The notes under the pieces were generated by a model, which did not search any database, had not been told where the DNA came from, and saw nothing but the letters and a program-made list of their open reading frames with translations. The translations under genes were made by a program, and so were the position numbers. Source: CAINEC01 sp046303115 (GTDB lineage: Bacteria; Bacteroidota; Bacteroidia; AKYH767-A; OLB10). From it: 39,809 bases of DNA. The stretch is taken from assembly GCA_046303115.1 (NCBI GenBank), contig JBKCGZ010000201.1, positions 1 to 39,809 of the forward strand. Reading direction: 5' to 3'. This document shows, piece after piece, positions 1 to 8,943 of the stretch. Numbering within the stretch: position 1 is the first letter of the stretch; the number at the start of each line of letters is the position of its first letter.

Positions 1-857
1 ACAATCTTATTAAGCATGTTGATTTTAATGAATATGAAATTCAATTTAATAAAATTCAAGCGTATTTAAAAAGAGGAGATATTTACGAAGTCAACTATTG
101 CATCCCATTTTTAATCAATACAAATAAACCTGATTTAATCAATATATATTTAAATCAAAAATCAAAATCGCCTGCTCCATTTGCAGCATTCCTAAAATGT
201 AACAACGATTATCTGCTTTGTGCAAGTCCTGAGCGGTTTATAAAAAAAACCGGACAACAAATCACGTGTTTCCCAATGAAAGGAACAATGAAAAAAACAG
301 ATGATGCCAAGCAAAATGAGTTATTAAAATCTCAACTGCAATTGAGTGAAAAAGAAAGAGCAGAGAATGTGATGATTGTTGATTTAACCCGCAACGATTT
401 GAGTAAAATTGCTCAAGGAGGCAGTGTTAATGTCGAGGAATTGTTTGGGGTGTATGAATTTCCACAGGTATTTCAAATGATATCAACCGTTGAGGCTCAA
501 TTAAAAGAAGGCACCCCGTTTTCAACGATTCTAAAAGCACTTTTCCCTATGGGCTCAATGACAGGTGCTCCAAAAATAAATGCAATCAAAATTATTGATG
601 AAGTTGAATGCTTTTCGAGAGAACTTTTTAGCGGCTCAGTTGGCTATATAGATCCTTACGGCGACTTTGATTTTAATGTAGTTATAAGGAGTATTTTGTA
701 CAACTCTGAGAAAGAAGAAGCGCTTGTTGCTGCAGGAGGAGCTATTACTGTTCACAGCAATGTAATAGACGAATACAATGAATGCCTCTTAAAAGCAAAT
801 GCTAATCTGCAGTTATTGGGAATTGATTATTCTGAAATAAATTTGCATCAATCATGA
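1..857 (+). CDS. pabB: Aminodeoxychorismate synthase component I (3' part)
   Basis: The 5' end lies outside the window; the frame is open from base 3. The protein is the C-terminal chorismate-binding domain that makes 4-amino-4-deoxychorismate for folate, using ammonia from a PabA-type glutaminase. Visible signatures are GDIYEVNY, SPERF, PMKGT, GSMTGAPK and a final GGAIT block followed by E..E....K. The Lys in PMKGT matches the catalytic Lys of PabB, where anthranilate synthase TrpE normally has Ala, so PabB is preferred over TrpE. An internal ATG at 276 is not the start, because conserved family sequence continues upstream of it. The stop overlaps the tilS start codon (ATGA, 854-857), which suggests translational coupling. 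It could also be a PabB/TrpE-family salicylate or isochorismate enzyme, but the motifs make this less likely. Confidence 0.88.
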   Translation, partial: NLIKHVDFNEYEIQFNKIQAYLKRGDIYEVNYCIPFLINTNKPDLINIYLNQKSKSPAPFAAFLKCNNDYLLCASPERFIKKTGQQITCFPMKGTMKKTDDAKQNELLKSQLQLSEKERAENVMIVDLTRNDLSKIAQGGSVNVEELFGVYEFPQVFQMISTVEAQLKEGTPFSTILKALFPMGSMTGAPKINAIKIIDEVECFSRELFSGSVGYIDPYGDFDFNVVIRSILYNSEKEEALVAAGGAITVHSNVIDEYNECLLKANANLQLLGIDYSEINLHQS

Positions 858-2194
858 GTCAAACATTAACTATAGAGCAACTCGTTCATAACGACATGCG
901 GCAATTTCAGTCCTCAAGATTATTGCTAGCTGTTTCTGGTGGTGTAGACTCTATGGTTTTATTATACTTACTAAAAAAATCAAAAATTGATTTTGAAGTA
1001 GCACATTGCAATTTTAATCTGAGAGGCGAAGAAAGCGAAAAAGATTATTTGTTCGTTAAAAAAACTTGTTTGCAATATAATATAGTATTCAATGGAAAAA
1101 AATACGACACTTCCCTGTATGCTAAAGAAAAAGGTGTCTCCATTCAAATGGCCGCTCGTGAGTTAAGATACAATTGGTTTTATGAAATCATGCAAACCAA
1201 AAAGTTATTATACCTAGTAGTTGCACATCATAAAAATGATCAGTCAGAAACAGTACTATTAAATATTCTACGAGGGAGGGGAAGTTTTTCATGGGAAGGC
1301 ATGTCGTTTTTAAAAAAAAACATCATCAGACCTATATTAAACTATTCAAAACAAGAGCTTATTAATTATGCTAAGGAAAATAAAATTGAATGGCGAGAAG
1401 ATAGCAGCAATGAAAAATCAGATTACCAGCGAAACTTTATTCGAAACATTATTATTCCTGAATTAGAAAAACAATTTCCAGCTGCGGAAAATAATTTAGT
1501 GCAATTAGCAGACATTACTCGTTATAATAACAGCATACTTAGAGAGTTTATTAAGCAAAAAAAATCACAACTTTGTAGTAACGAAAATGGGATTTTAAAA
1601 ATCGATAGTAATTTATTGATTAAAGAGAATAATCCATCAGTTTTATTGTTTCACTTAATAAATTCCTATGGATTCAATTTTGAAAACTGTGTTCAGATGC
1701 TAGATACAAAACACGCATCAGGAAAAAAATTCTACAGTGAAAATTATATTGCGCTAATTGATAGAAACAGCATCCTGATTAAGAAAAGTGAAATTATCAA
1801 TACTGCTTCTTTTCATATTAATACCATCAGCAAGCCAGTAATATTTAATCAACTTGAATTTAACTTTCGCGAAATTTCTAATAAGCATATTGAATTAAAG
1901 ACTCCATTAAAATCTACTGCGTTAATTGATCAATATAAAATTCAATTTCCTCTTGAACTGAGAACCTACCGTGAGGGCGATTATTTTTATCCGCTAGGAA
2001 TGAAAGGGAAAAAGTTGCTAAGTGATTTTTTTATTGACGAGAAGATCAACGATTTTGACAAAAAGCAGATTCCTCTATTATGCTGCAACCAACAAATAAT
2101 CTGGGTTGCTGGATACAGAATTGACGATCGTTATAAAGTGACTGATGCAACTCAAAAAATTTTAAGAGTAGACATCACTAAAGCACTTGCTTGA
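854..2194 (+). CDS. tilS: tRNA(Ile)-lysidine synthase
   Basis: The enzyme modifies C34 of the CAU anticodon of tRNA-Ile2 to lysidine with ATP and lysine, so that AUA is read as isoleucine. The N-terminal PP-loop SGGVDS is at residues 28-33. It is followed by AHCNFNLRGEES and AHHKNDQSETVLLNILRG, both typical of TilS. The C-terminal part (about residues 360-446) matches the TilS C-domain, with RTYREGDYFYPLGMKG and KLLSDFF. The length of 446 aa is normal for the family. The start ATG overlaps the pabB stop by four bases and no other start is better placed. The function is essential in most bacteria. There is no clear intrinsic terminator after the stop. Confidence 0.95.
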   Translation: MSQTLTIEQLVHNDMRQFQSSRLLLAVSGGVDSMVLLYLLKKSKIDFEVAHCNFNLRGEESEKDYLFVKKTCLQYNIVFNGKKYDTSLYAKEKGVSIQMAARELRYNWFYEIMQTKKLLYLVVAHHKNDQSETVLLNILRGRGSFSWEGMSFLKKNIIRPILNYSKQELINYAKENKIEWREDSSNEKSDYQRNFIRNIIIPELEKQFPAAENNLVQLADITRYNNSILREFIKQKKSQLCSNENGILKIDSNLLIKENNPSVLLFHLINSYGFNFENCVQMLDTKHASGKKFYSENYIALIDRNSILIKKSEIINTASFHINTISKPVIFNQLEFNFREISNKHIELKTPLKSTALIDQYKIQFPLELRTYREGDYFYPLGMKGKKLLSDFFIDEKINDFDKKQIPLLCCNQQIIWVAGYRIDDRYKVTDATQKILRVDITKALA

Positions 2195-2237
2195 ATCAAG
2201 CTTAGAATTAACAGCTTTTTAATAGACTCATCCTTTC

Positions 2238-2265
2238 GTTGAAAGCTATTTAATCCTTATTTTTG
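2238..2265 (+). promoter_or_regulatory. Bacteroidota-type promoter for the DHS-like gene
   Basis: TATTTTTG at 2258-2265 matches the TAnnTTTG -7 consensus exactly. GTTG at 2238-2241 is a weak upstream element with a 16-base spacer, shorter than the usual 19-20. It predicts transcription from about 2269 and supports the ATG at 2284 over the in-frame TTG at 2263, which lies inside the -7 box. Confidence 0.5.
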
Positions 2266-2283
2266 CCCCTCAAACAAATTAAT

Positions 2284-3258
2284 ATGCAAAGAGGACCAAT
2301 TTCACAATTCATGGAGAAGCATTATTTACATTTCAATGCTGCTGCCATGGTAGATGCTGCCAAAGGATACGAGACTCATTTATTAGAGGGCGGTAAAATG
2401 ATGATTACACTTGCGGGTGCAATGAGTACAGCTGAGTTAGGAATATCATTAGCGGATATGATTAGAGCTGGTAAAGTAGATATCATCTCATGTACAGGAG
2501 CGAACCTTGAAGAAGACATTATGAATCTGGTTGCTCACTCTCATTACAAGCGCGTTCCTCACTATCGTGATTTAAGTCCGCAAGATGAATGGGAATTATT
2601 AGAAGGTGGTTATAATCGTGTAACAGATACTTGTATTCCTGAAGAGGAAGCATTCCGTCGTATTCAAAAACATATTTTCAAGCAATGGAAAGATGCACAA
2701 GATGCTGGTGAGCGATTTTTTCCTCATGAATACATGTACAAGATGTTACTTAGTAAAGAGATGGAGCAATACTATGAGATTGATCCAAAAAATAGTTGGA
2801 TGTTAGCTGCTGCAGAGCAAAACTTACCGATTATTGTTCCAGGTTGGGAAGATAGTACAATGGGAAATATTTTTGCTTCTTACTGCATCAAAGGAATTTT
2901 AAATCCTTCAACGATGAAAAGTGGTATCGAATACATGACATGGTTAGCTGACTGGTATATTAAAAATTCAGAAGGTAAAGGCGTAGGATTTTTTCAGATT
3001 GGTGGCGGTATAGCTGGCGACTTCCCTATTTGCGTAGTACCAATGTTATATCAGGATATGGAAATGGAGAATATTCCTTTTTGGAGCTATTTCTGTCAGA
3101 TTAGTGATTCAACAACAAGTTATGGCTCGTATTCAGGAGCTGTGCCGAATGAGAAAATCACTTGGGGGAAATTAGACATCCATACTCCTAAATTTATTGT
3201 GGAGTCTGATGCTTCAATTGTAGCTCCATTAATTTTTGCGTGGATATTAAAACAATAA
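2284..3258 (+). CDS. Deoxyhypusine synthase-like enzyme (probable polyamine metabolism)
   Basis: This 324-residue protein belongs to the deoxyhypusine synthase (DHS) fold family, which uses NAD and spermidine-type substrates to transfer an aminobutyl group. The family active-site lysine is seen at K296 in the motif TWGKL (WGK in eukaryotic DHS). The GGG at about residue 240 and CTGANLEEDI near residue 75 fit the NAD and substrate region. Bacteria lack eIF5A, so protein hypusination is not expected. Related bacterial proteins have been linked to homospermidine-type polyamine synthesis, and that is the better inference here, though not shown by the sequence. The start is ATG 2284; an in-frame TTG at 2263 lies within the predicted promoter. 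The downstream GT2 gene is 21 bases away. Confidence 0.8.
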   Translation: MQRGPISQFMEKHYLHFNAAAMVDAAKGYETHLLEGGKMMITLAGAMSTAELGISLADMIRAGKVDIISCTGANLEEDIMNLVAHSHYKRVPHYRDLSPQDEWELLEGGYNRVTDTCIPEEEAFRRIQKHIFKQWKDAQDAGERFFPHEYMYKMLLSKEMEQYYEIDPKNSWMLAAAEQNLPIIVPGWEDSTMGNIFASYCIKGILNPSTMKSGIEYMTWLADWYIKNSEGKGVGFFQIGGGIAGDFPICVVPMLYQDMEMENIPFWSYFCQISDSTTSYGSYSGAVPNEKITWGKLDIHTPKFIVESDASIVAPLIFAWILKQ

Positions 3259-3279
3259 TTTTTGCGTTAAAATATTTTC

Positions 3280-4014
3280 ATGTCTGATTCATTAATTATC
3301 ATCCCAACCTACAACGAAAAGGAAAACATCGGAAAGATGTTGGATGCGCTTATGGCATTAACTTTTTCGTTTGATGTTTTAATTATTGATGATAATTCTA
3401 AAGATGGAACTGCGGGCATAGTAAAAGATTATATTAAACAGTTCCCCAATAGAATTTACATAGAAGAAAGAAGTGGAAAATTAGGTTTGGGAACTGCTTA
3501 TATACATGGATTTAAATGGGCACTTAAAAGAGAATATCAATTTATCTTTGAAATGGATGCCGACTTTTCTCATAATCCAAATGATTTGATCAGACTGCGC
3601 GATGCTTGCTCAAATGGCAACGCGGACTTAAGTATCGGGTCTCGATATATAACAGGTGTTAATGTTGTGAACTGGCCTATGGGTCGTGTTATGATGTCTT
3701 ATTTTGCATCGATGTATGTGCGTATTGTAACGGGCATGACTATCCGTGATACCACTGCAGGATTTAAGTGCTATTCAAGAAAGGTTTTAGAAGCTTTAAA
3801 TTTTGATAAAATTAAATTCACAGGATATGCATTTCAAATAGAAATGAAATTTGCAACTTGGAAATTAGGATTTAAGATTGTTGAAGTGCCTATCATTTTT
3901 ACCGACAGAAGTGAAGGTCAATCAAAAATGAGTGGAGGTATTTTTAAAGAAGCCATTTTTGGAGTACTCTCGATTAAAATCAAGTCGTGGTTTAGATCTT
4001 ACAACAAAAAGTAA
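3280..4014 (+). CDS. Polyprenol-phosphate mannosyltransferase-like GT2
   Basis: A 244-residue family 2 glycosyltransferase of the Dpm1 type, which moves mannose (or another sugar) from a nucleotide sugar onto polyprenyl phosphate at the inner membrane. Motifs are IIPTYNEKENI at the N terminus, LIIDDNSKDGT near residue 35 and the metal-binding EMDADFSHNP near residue 90. A C-terminal segment with RSEGQSKMSGG is typical of the Dpm1/DPMS group. No C-terminal membrane segments follow, as in short Dpm1 proteins. A manC gene lies 1.2 kb away on the other strand, so GDP-mannose is a reasonable donor, but the sugar is inferred. The stop codon abuts the nhaA stop on the opposite strand with no spacer. 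Confidence 0.85.
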   Translation: MSDSLIIIPTYNEKENIGKMLDALMALTFSFDVLIIDDNSKDGTAGIVKDYIKQFPNRIYIEERSGKLGLGTAYIHGFKWALKREYQFIFEMDADFSHNPNDLIRLRDACSNGNADLSIGSRYITGVNVVNWPMGRVMMSYFASMYVRIVTGMTIRDTTAGFKCYSRKVLEALNFDKIKFTGYAFQIEMKFATWKLGFKIVEVPIIFTDRSEGQSKMSGGIFKEAIFGVLSIKIKSWFRSYNKK

Positions 4015-5172
4015 TCAAGCTATTATTCGCTCTTTTCGTAGCATTGCAAATCCAGCTAATCCCATAATTAATGATGAAGTCAATACAGCACATTTGAGGG
4101 TTGTTTGAATTTCGTGATTAGGAAATGCCAGCATGAGGATAAAAATCGACATTGTAAATCCTATACCTCCGAGCATTCCTGCTCCTGCAATATGTGTAAA
4201 ATCACATCCTTCCGGAAGCTTTCCAACATTGGTTTTAACTACGAGTTTAGTTGCGTAAAAAATGCCTATTGGCTTACCTACCATCAATCCCAAACAAACA
4301 CCAATTGTAGCCAAATTAAACCATTCACTAAAGGAATTAAATTCAATGTGCATGGCAGTGTTAGCCATTGCAAATAATGGAAGAATAAAATAATCGACTG
4401 GAATATTTAATGTATTTTGAAGTCGCTCCAACGGCGACCCTGTACCGCTAATGTCCTTTAATGGAATAAAAAATGCTGTTAAAACACCTGCAATAGTTGC
4501 ATGCACCCCAGAACATAAAATTAAATACCATACAATTAGTCCGGGTAATATGTAAAAAACCGGCTTTTTTATTTTCAAAAAATTCATTGTAAGCATTAGA
4601 ATAAAAACAACTGCTGCATACAATAAGAAATTCAAGAATAAATGCTGACTATAAAAAATAGCGATAACAATGACAGCTCCAAGATCATCGATTATCGCCA
4701 ATGACATTAAGAATAGTTTTAACCCTGGAGGAATATGCTTACCAGCTAAACTAATAACGGCAACAGCAAATGCGATATCCGTTGCCATGGGAATCCCCCA
4801 CCCTTTTTCTAATTCCGTATTAAAATTTAATGCGTAGTATAAAATAGCGGGAATAATCATTCCGCCTATGGCTGCAACAATTGGAGTAATAGATTTTTTA
4901 TATGACGAAAGCTCACCAATGATAAGTTCTCGCTTGATTTCCAATCCGACATTCAGAAAGAAAATAGCCATCAAGAAATCATTTATGATAAAAATAAAAT
5001 CTTCTTTATGTCCGGCAAAAATAAATCGTTCCAGGTTCCAAAAACGAATATAACTTTCAGAATAAGAAGAATTAGAAAAGAACAATGAAACAGCAGTAAC
5101 AACTAAAAGTAATACACCCGTAGAACGAAAATAGGAACTCCATTTTAAGAATGTATTTTTTAATGTTGCCAT
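4015..5172 (-). CDS. nhaA: Na+/H+ antiporter NhaA
   Basis: An inner-membrane antiporter that exports Na+ in exchange for H+ for pH and salt homeostasis. The 385-residue protein has about 11-12 hydrophobic segments. The signature ATDIAFAV includes D132, and the pair D162-D163 (IIDDLGA) corresponds to the two ion-binding aspartates of E. coli NhaA. GAGMLGGIGFTMSIF near residue 335 is also characteristic. The start ATG at 5172 lies 5 bases after manC, so both are probably on one transcript beginning at the aminotransferase gene. The 3' end is convergent with the GT2 gene with no intergenic base, leaving no room for a private terminator. Confidence 0.95.
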   Translation of the reverse strand: MATLKNTFLKWSSYFRSTGVLLLVVTAVSLFFSNSSYSESYIRFWNLERFIFAGHKEDFIFIINDFLMAIFFLNVGLEIKRELIIGELSSYKKSITPIVAAIGGMIIPAILYYALNFNTELEKGWGIPMATDIAFAVAVISLAGKHIPPGLKLFLMSLAIIDDLGAVIVIAIFYSQHLFLNFLLYAAVVFILMLTMNFLKIKKPVFYILPGLIVWYLILCSGVHATIAGVLTAFFIPLKDISGTGSPLERLQNTLNIPVDYFILPLFAMANTAMHIEFNSFSEWFNLATIGVCLGLMVGKPIGIFYATKLVVKTNVGKLPEGCDFTHIAGAGMLGGIGFTMSIFILMLAFPNHEIQTTLKCAVLTSSLIMGLAGFAMLRKERIIA

Positions 5173-5177
5173 GTTAA

Positions 5178-6263
5178 TTAAACGTATTTATCTCCTCGCT
5201 TTAACTTCACATCATTTACAAACTGTCGGATTTGCTGCTCATCTGATTTTTTACAAACTAATAAGATAGAGTCAGACTCTACAACAATATAATCATCGAG
5301 ACCTTGCAGTACAACAAGTTTATCTTTAGGCACATTGACAATACAGTTTTTTGTGTCGTATGTCATAACATGCTTTCCTACAATAGCATTCTGATTTTCA
5401 TCGTGCTTTACATGTTCGTATAGAGAACCGTAAGTTCCTAAATCACTCCAACCAAATTCAGCACTCATCACATGTACGTTTGTTGCTTTTTCCATCACGG
5501 CAAAGTCGATGGAAATATTTGCACATTGCTGAAAGGCCTGATGAATAAACGCAGCTTCATTATCGGTATCATAAGTATTTTCTTCTGCATCAAAAATTGC
5601 ATACATATCTGGCAGATGCATTTCAAATGCTTTAAGAATTGATTTAGCATTCCAAAGAAAGATACCTGCATTCCATAAAAACTCTCCTGACTGCAAAAAG
5701 AATTTTGCCATTTCAAGGTTTGGTTTTTCGGTAAAAGTTTTCACTTTAGAAATTTTATTTTCTGCATTAGACTTATCATCGATAAACTGAATATAACCAT
5801 AGCCTGTATCCGGGCGACTCGGTTGAATTCCTAGCGTTAACAGAACGTCTTTATCACTTGTAAATGATAATCCTTCTTGAATAGCACGGATAAAAGCTTC
5901 TTCCTTTAAAATTACATGGTCACTTGGTGCAACAACAATATTTGCATCTGGATTTCGCAGTGCAATTTTTTTTGCAGCATACAAAATACAAGGTGCAGTA
6001 TTTTTACGAAAAGGCTCTGCTAAAATCTGATCGGCATTAATATCTGGTAATTGTGATTGCACCAATGAAGAATAATCTGCATTGGTAACAATAATTATAT
6101 TTTCCTTCGGACAAATGCTTAAAAAACGTTCATAGGTTTGTTGAAGCAATGATTTACCGGTACCAAGAATATCGAGGAATTGTTTGGGGTGAGCATTGCG
6201 ACTCATAGGCCAGAATCTACTGCCTACCCCGCCTGCCATAATAACGCAATAATTATTTTTCAT
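5178..6263 (-). CDS. manC: Mannose-1-phosphate guanylyltransferase
   Basis: Makes GDP-mannose from GTP and mannose-1-phosphate in the cytoplasm, for cell-surface glycans and possibly for the nearby polyprenol-phosphate mannosyltransferase. The nucleotidyltransferase signature GGVGSRFWPMSR is at residues 11-22, followed by KQF; the product-binding FTEKP is at 177-181 and APSDH near residue 112. At 361 residues it is the short single-function form without the C-terminal isomerase domain of bifunctional AlgA/ManC proteins. The C-terminal left-handed beta-helix region (about 280-355) is present. It follows the aminotransferase gene by 51 bases and precedes nhaA by 5. Confidence 0.93.
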   Translation of the reverse strand: MKNNYCVIMAGGVGSRFWPMSRNAHPKQFLDILGTGKSLLQQTYERFLSICPKENIIIVTNADYSSLVQSQLPDINADQILAEPFRKNTAPCILYAAKKIALRNPDANIVVAPSDHVILKEEAFIRAIQEGLSFTSDKDVLLTLGIQPSRPDTGYGYIQFIDDKSNAENKISKVKTFTEKPNLEMAKFFLQSGEFLWNAGIFLWNAKSILKAFEMHLPDMYAIFDAEENTYDTDNEAAFIHQAFQQCANISIDFAVMEKATNVHVMSAEFGWSDLGTYGSLYEHVKHDENQNAIVGKHVMTYDTKNCIVNVPKDKLVVLQGLDDYIVVESDSILLVCKKSDEQQIRQFVNDVKLKRGDKYV

Positions 6264-6314
6264 AGTAAAATTTCAACTCGCGCATTACGCTGCTGTTTAA
6301 AATTATTTAATTTA

Positions 6315-7592
6315 TTATTTCAGCGAGGAGAGCGCATTTTTCAATGCTGTCATCATCACAGGAATATTTTCTGTTTTACAAGTTCCTACTGACAATCGAT
6401 ACCATGTTGAATCCTTGGCTGCACCAAATGCTGAGAATGGAACAACAGCCATCTTGGCTTCATTCAAAATAAATTCGGTAATATCTTCAGATGTTGAAAG
6501 CACTTTACCTGATGATGTTGTTTTACCTTTAATGTCGAATTGAACTGTTAAATAAATTGCAGCCATTGGAGCAATACAATTTACTCCTAATGAACTCATC
6601 GATTGAAATCCTTGATAAAACGCTTCTAGTCTTTCAAACACATCCTTCTTAAATGAATCGATATACTTATCAAATTCTTGATGGTTTGCCATGAAACGAG
6701 CTGATGCAATTTGTTCTGCTTTCGGCGACCATGCTCCAATATGAGAAAGGATTGACTTCATTTTGTCGATGATAGTGGCAGGTCCGAATGCCCAACCTAC
6801 ACGAATACCAGTTGCTGCAATCGACTTTGATAAACCATCAACAAAAATCGTATACGGTCTTAATTCAGGATAGAGCGATACAGGATCGTAATGTTTATTA
6901 TCGCCGAATGTTAATGCAGAATAAATCTGATCGTACATAATGTACAATGGCTTCTCATCAGCATTACGAGTATTATTTTCTTCAATTACTAATTCGCATA
7001 TAGCACGCAATTGCTCTTCCGACATTACAGTACCAGTAGGATTTTGTGGAGAGCAAAGTGCCAATAAACGAGCATCTTTCAAATGAGGTCGAAGATTATC
7101 AGCAGTAGGCATAAAATTGTTTTCTGGAAACACTTCTACTGCAACGCCATTAGCTTGCATCAAATGACAATAGTGATTATTATTCCAGCTTGGTACAGGA
7201 TACACTACCTTATCACCTGGATCGATGATGGTAGAATAAATTCCGTAGATAACGGGACGAGCTCCGCCAGCAATTAAAACTTCATCTGCAGAATAATCGA
7301 GGTTCTGAAAACGTTTGATAAATGATGACACTTCTTTACGCAGATCGGGCATACCATTAGCCACAGGATAGTTGGTATGGCCTTCCATATACGCTTTAAT
7401 GATTTCATCGCGAAGTAATGCCGGGATTGGAAAAACGGAAGGATCAAAATCACCGATGGTAAGGTTGGCAATTGGTTCACCCTTTTTTATTAACTCATTT
7501 ACTTCGTTTGCGAGCTTTATAATTTCAGAGCCAATTAAATGCTCTGCCATATTGGATACTTTCAGCTTTTGCTGTTTTAATTCTACTGACAT
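6315..7592 (-). CDS. Class I/II PLP-dependent aminotransferase
   Basis: A fold-type I aminotransferase of 425 residues. The PLP lysine is K256 in the motif SKSIAATGIRVGW, with the carboxylate-binding arginine region immediately after it. SPQNPTG near residue 181 is the classic PLP asparagine block and MYDQIYSAL near 219 the PLP aspartate/tyrosine block. It resembles the aspartate/aromatic aminotransferase group, but the substrate cannot be decided from sequence alone. The start is ATG 7592; the in-frame TTG two codons upstream (7598) is less likely. An exact -7 box lies 20 bases upstream. It is probably the first gene of a three-gene unit with manC and nhaA. Confidence 0.88.
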   Translation of the reverse strand: MSVELKQQKLKVSNMAEHLIGSEIIKLANEVNELIKKGEPIANLTIGDFDPSVFPIPALLRDEIIKAYMEGHTNYPVANGMPDLRKEVSSFIKRFQNLDYSADEVLIAGGARPVIYGIYSTIIDPGDKVVYPVPSWNNNHYCHLMQANGVAVEVFPENNFMPTADNLRPHLKDARLLALCSPQNPTGTVMSEEQLRAICELVIEENNTRNADEKPLYIMYDQIYSALTFGDNKHYDPVSLYPELRPYTIFVDGLSKSIAATGIRVGWAFGPATIIDKMKSILSHIGAWSPKAEQIASARFMANHQEFDKYIDSFKKDVFERLEAFYQGFQSMSSLGVNCIAPMAAIYLTVQFDIKGKTTSSGKVLSTSEDITEFILNEAKMAVVPFSAFGAAKDSTWYRLSVGTCKTENIPVMMTALKNALSSLK

Positions 7593-7611
7593 ATTCAACT
7601 AAGATAGAGTA

Positions 7612-7619
7612 CAAACCTA
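7612..7619 (-). promoter_or_regulatory. -7 box of the aminotransferase-manC-nhaA unit
   Basis: Read on the minus strand the sequence is TAGGTTTG, an exact TAnnTTTG match, 19 bases before the ATG at 7592. No convincing -33 TTTG is seen at the right spacing, so confidence is moderate. The rest of the 189-base divergent spacer (7599-7787) shows only AT-rich sequence. Confidence 0.5.
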
Positions 7620-7787
7620 CGTAAATTTAAAATTAGGCGGATGAAAAACATAAAATATTGTATTTGCGTTAATAGTGCAATAAAAGTAGGAACATTTAGC
7701 TAAAAACAAGTCCTAATTTTCAACTTGTTAATTAAAAATACGAGTGAAGTCGATTAAAAAATTGCATAATTATATATCTTAGCACCT

Positions 7788-8903
7788 ATGTTTTCCAAAA
7801 AAATATTTTTAGTAATTATTTGCCTTTTTGTGGGTATAAATCTTTTTGCTTCACATAGCACCAAAAAAGATAAAAAACCTGCGCCCACTTTATCAGTAGA
7901 GCAATTAAATCAACTTTATGATCGTGGTGTTAAATATTGGGAGACTGGTAACGGACGATTTTCTTATTACACATTAGATAGCTTAAGAAAAATCGAAATT
8001 ACATCTGAAAATGCTGCAATTAAAAGCAAGGGTATGATTTATCTTGCGAAGTGTTTTTACTCGCAAAAAAATTATCGATATGCCATCAACTATTTGAATC
8101 TTGCTTTAATTTTTGGAAAAGATATTCTCAGCACTGATGAACGTTTAAGTGTTTATGACATGATGATTACTTGTCACCATGAAACACGAAATAATTCACA
8201 AGAGAACTATTTTACGCAATTAAAAAAATCGATTACCGATAGCATTCAAAATGCGAAGATGCAGTTTCAGGTTGACTCCTTAAAGAAAGCTTTGGAAGCT
8301 CAAAAAAATACTCCTGTAGCAACGCCCGAAAATGAAAATCCCACTGATACGCAATCGACAGCTACCACTTCAACTTCCAATAGCAATACGAATTACATAT
8401 TGATCATATCCATAGCTGTTGCAGCTATAGGAATCTTGCTTTTTCTTTTATTTAGAAAAGGGGAAGGCAATACTGGGAAAACAAATCCTGTTGACATTCC
8501 TAAAATTGATCCGTCTGCAAACAAAGGCAGTAATGCATTAGTTGAAAAAATCGCTAAGGTAGAACTGGTATTTATTCGTGCAGAGGTATTAGGTGAATAT
8601 GGAAATAAAAAGACGGTTGTAAAAATTATCAATGATTACAATACACAATTACCGTTAATCATTAAAAATTTAGATGACGCTATAACAACGAATGATAACG
8701 AGCCAATTATCAATGCGCTTTCTTATTTAAAACCTTATTTAACCGCTTTCGGTATGTCGGCAACGTTAGCTATGCTTAACGAAGTAGAATCGGAAGCACC
8801 AACTGAAAAAACTACAAAGCTTTTATCGCGCGTTTTTCAAATCAGGAATCATATCCGTAGGGCGCATGATGAAACGAAGGCTTTGATTGAGGTGTTGGGG
8901 TAG
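7788..8903 (+). CDS. Membrane protein: periplasmic TPR-like part and degenerate HPt-like cytoplasmic domain
   Basis: I do not recognise a named family for the whole 371-residue protein. Residues 1-22 are a signal peptide or first membrane anchor. Residues 35-150 are helical and TPR-like (KGMIYLAKCFYSQKNYRYAINYLNLAL). Residues 160-202 form a short coil followed by a Ser/Thr/Asn-rich linker, and 203-222 is a membrane segment followed by RK. The cytoplasmic part (250-371) looks like a Bacteroidota HPt phosphotransfer domain. The segment LSYLKPYLTAFGM aligns with the usual AHxLKPxxxxMGI block, but the phospho-accepting His is Ser312. It may be a remnant or regulator of a hybrid-kinase-type signalling protein. 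A weak -7-like TATCTTAG (7775-7782) lies 5 bases before the ATG. Confidence 0.6.
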   Translation: MFSKKIFLVIICLFVGINLFASHSTKKDKKPAPTLSVEQLNQLYDRGVKYWETGNGRFSYYTLDSLRKIEITSENAAIKSKGMIYLAKCFYSQKNYRYAINYLNLALIFGKDILSTDERLSVYDMMITCHHETRNNSQENYFTQLKKSITDSIQNAKMQFQVDSLKKALEAQKNTPVATPENENPTDTQSTATTSTSNSNTNYILIISIAVAAIGILLFLLFRKGEGNTGKTNPVDIPKIDPSANKGSNALVEKIAKVELVFIRAEVLGEYGNKKTVVKIINDYNTQLPLIIKNLDDAITTNDNEPIINALSYLKPYLTAFGMSATLAMLNEVESEAPTEKTTKLLSRVFQIRNHIRRAHDETKALIEVLG

Positions 8904-8943
8904 TTTGTTTCGATTCCGAGGCTTCGGGACGTTCAGCAAACTA
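8901..8943. terminator. Possible bidirectional terminator between convergent genes
   Basis: An interrupted inverted repeat. The outer arms TAGTTTG (8901-8907) and CAAACTA (8937-8943) pair perfectly and contain the stop codons of both convergent genes. An inner stem CCGA/TCGG (8916-8919 with 8924-8927) has a four-base loop. There is no strong T-tract, so the terminator role is tentative. Confidence 0.35.

Noticed and set aside
2263..2283. TTG start adding seven residues to the DHS-like protein
   Set aside because: The TTG lies inside the predicted -7 promoter box, upstream of the likely transcription start; the ATG at 2284 fits better.
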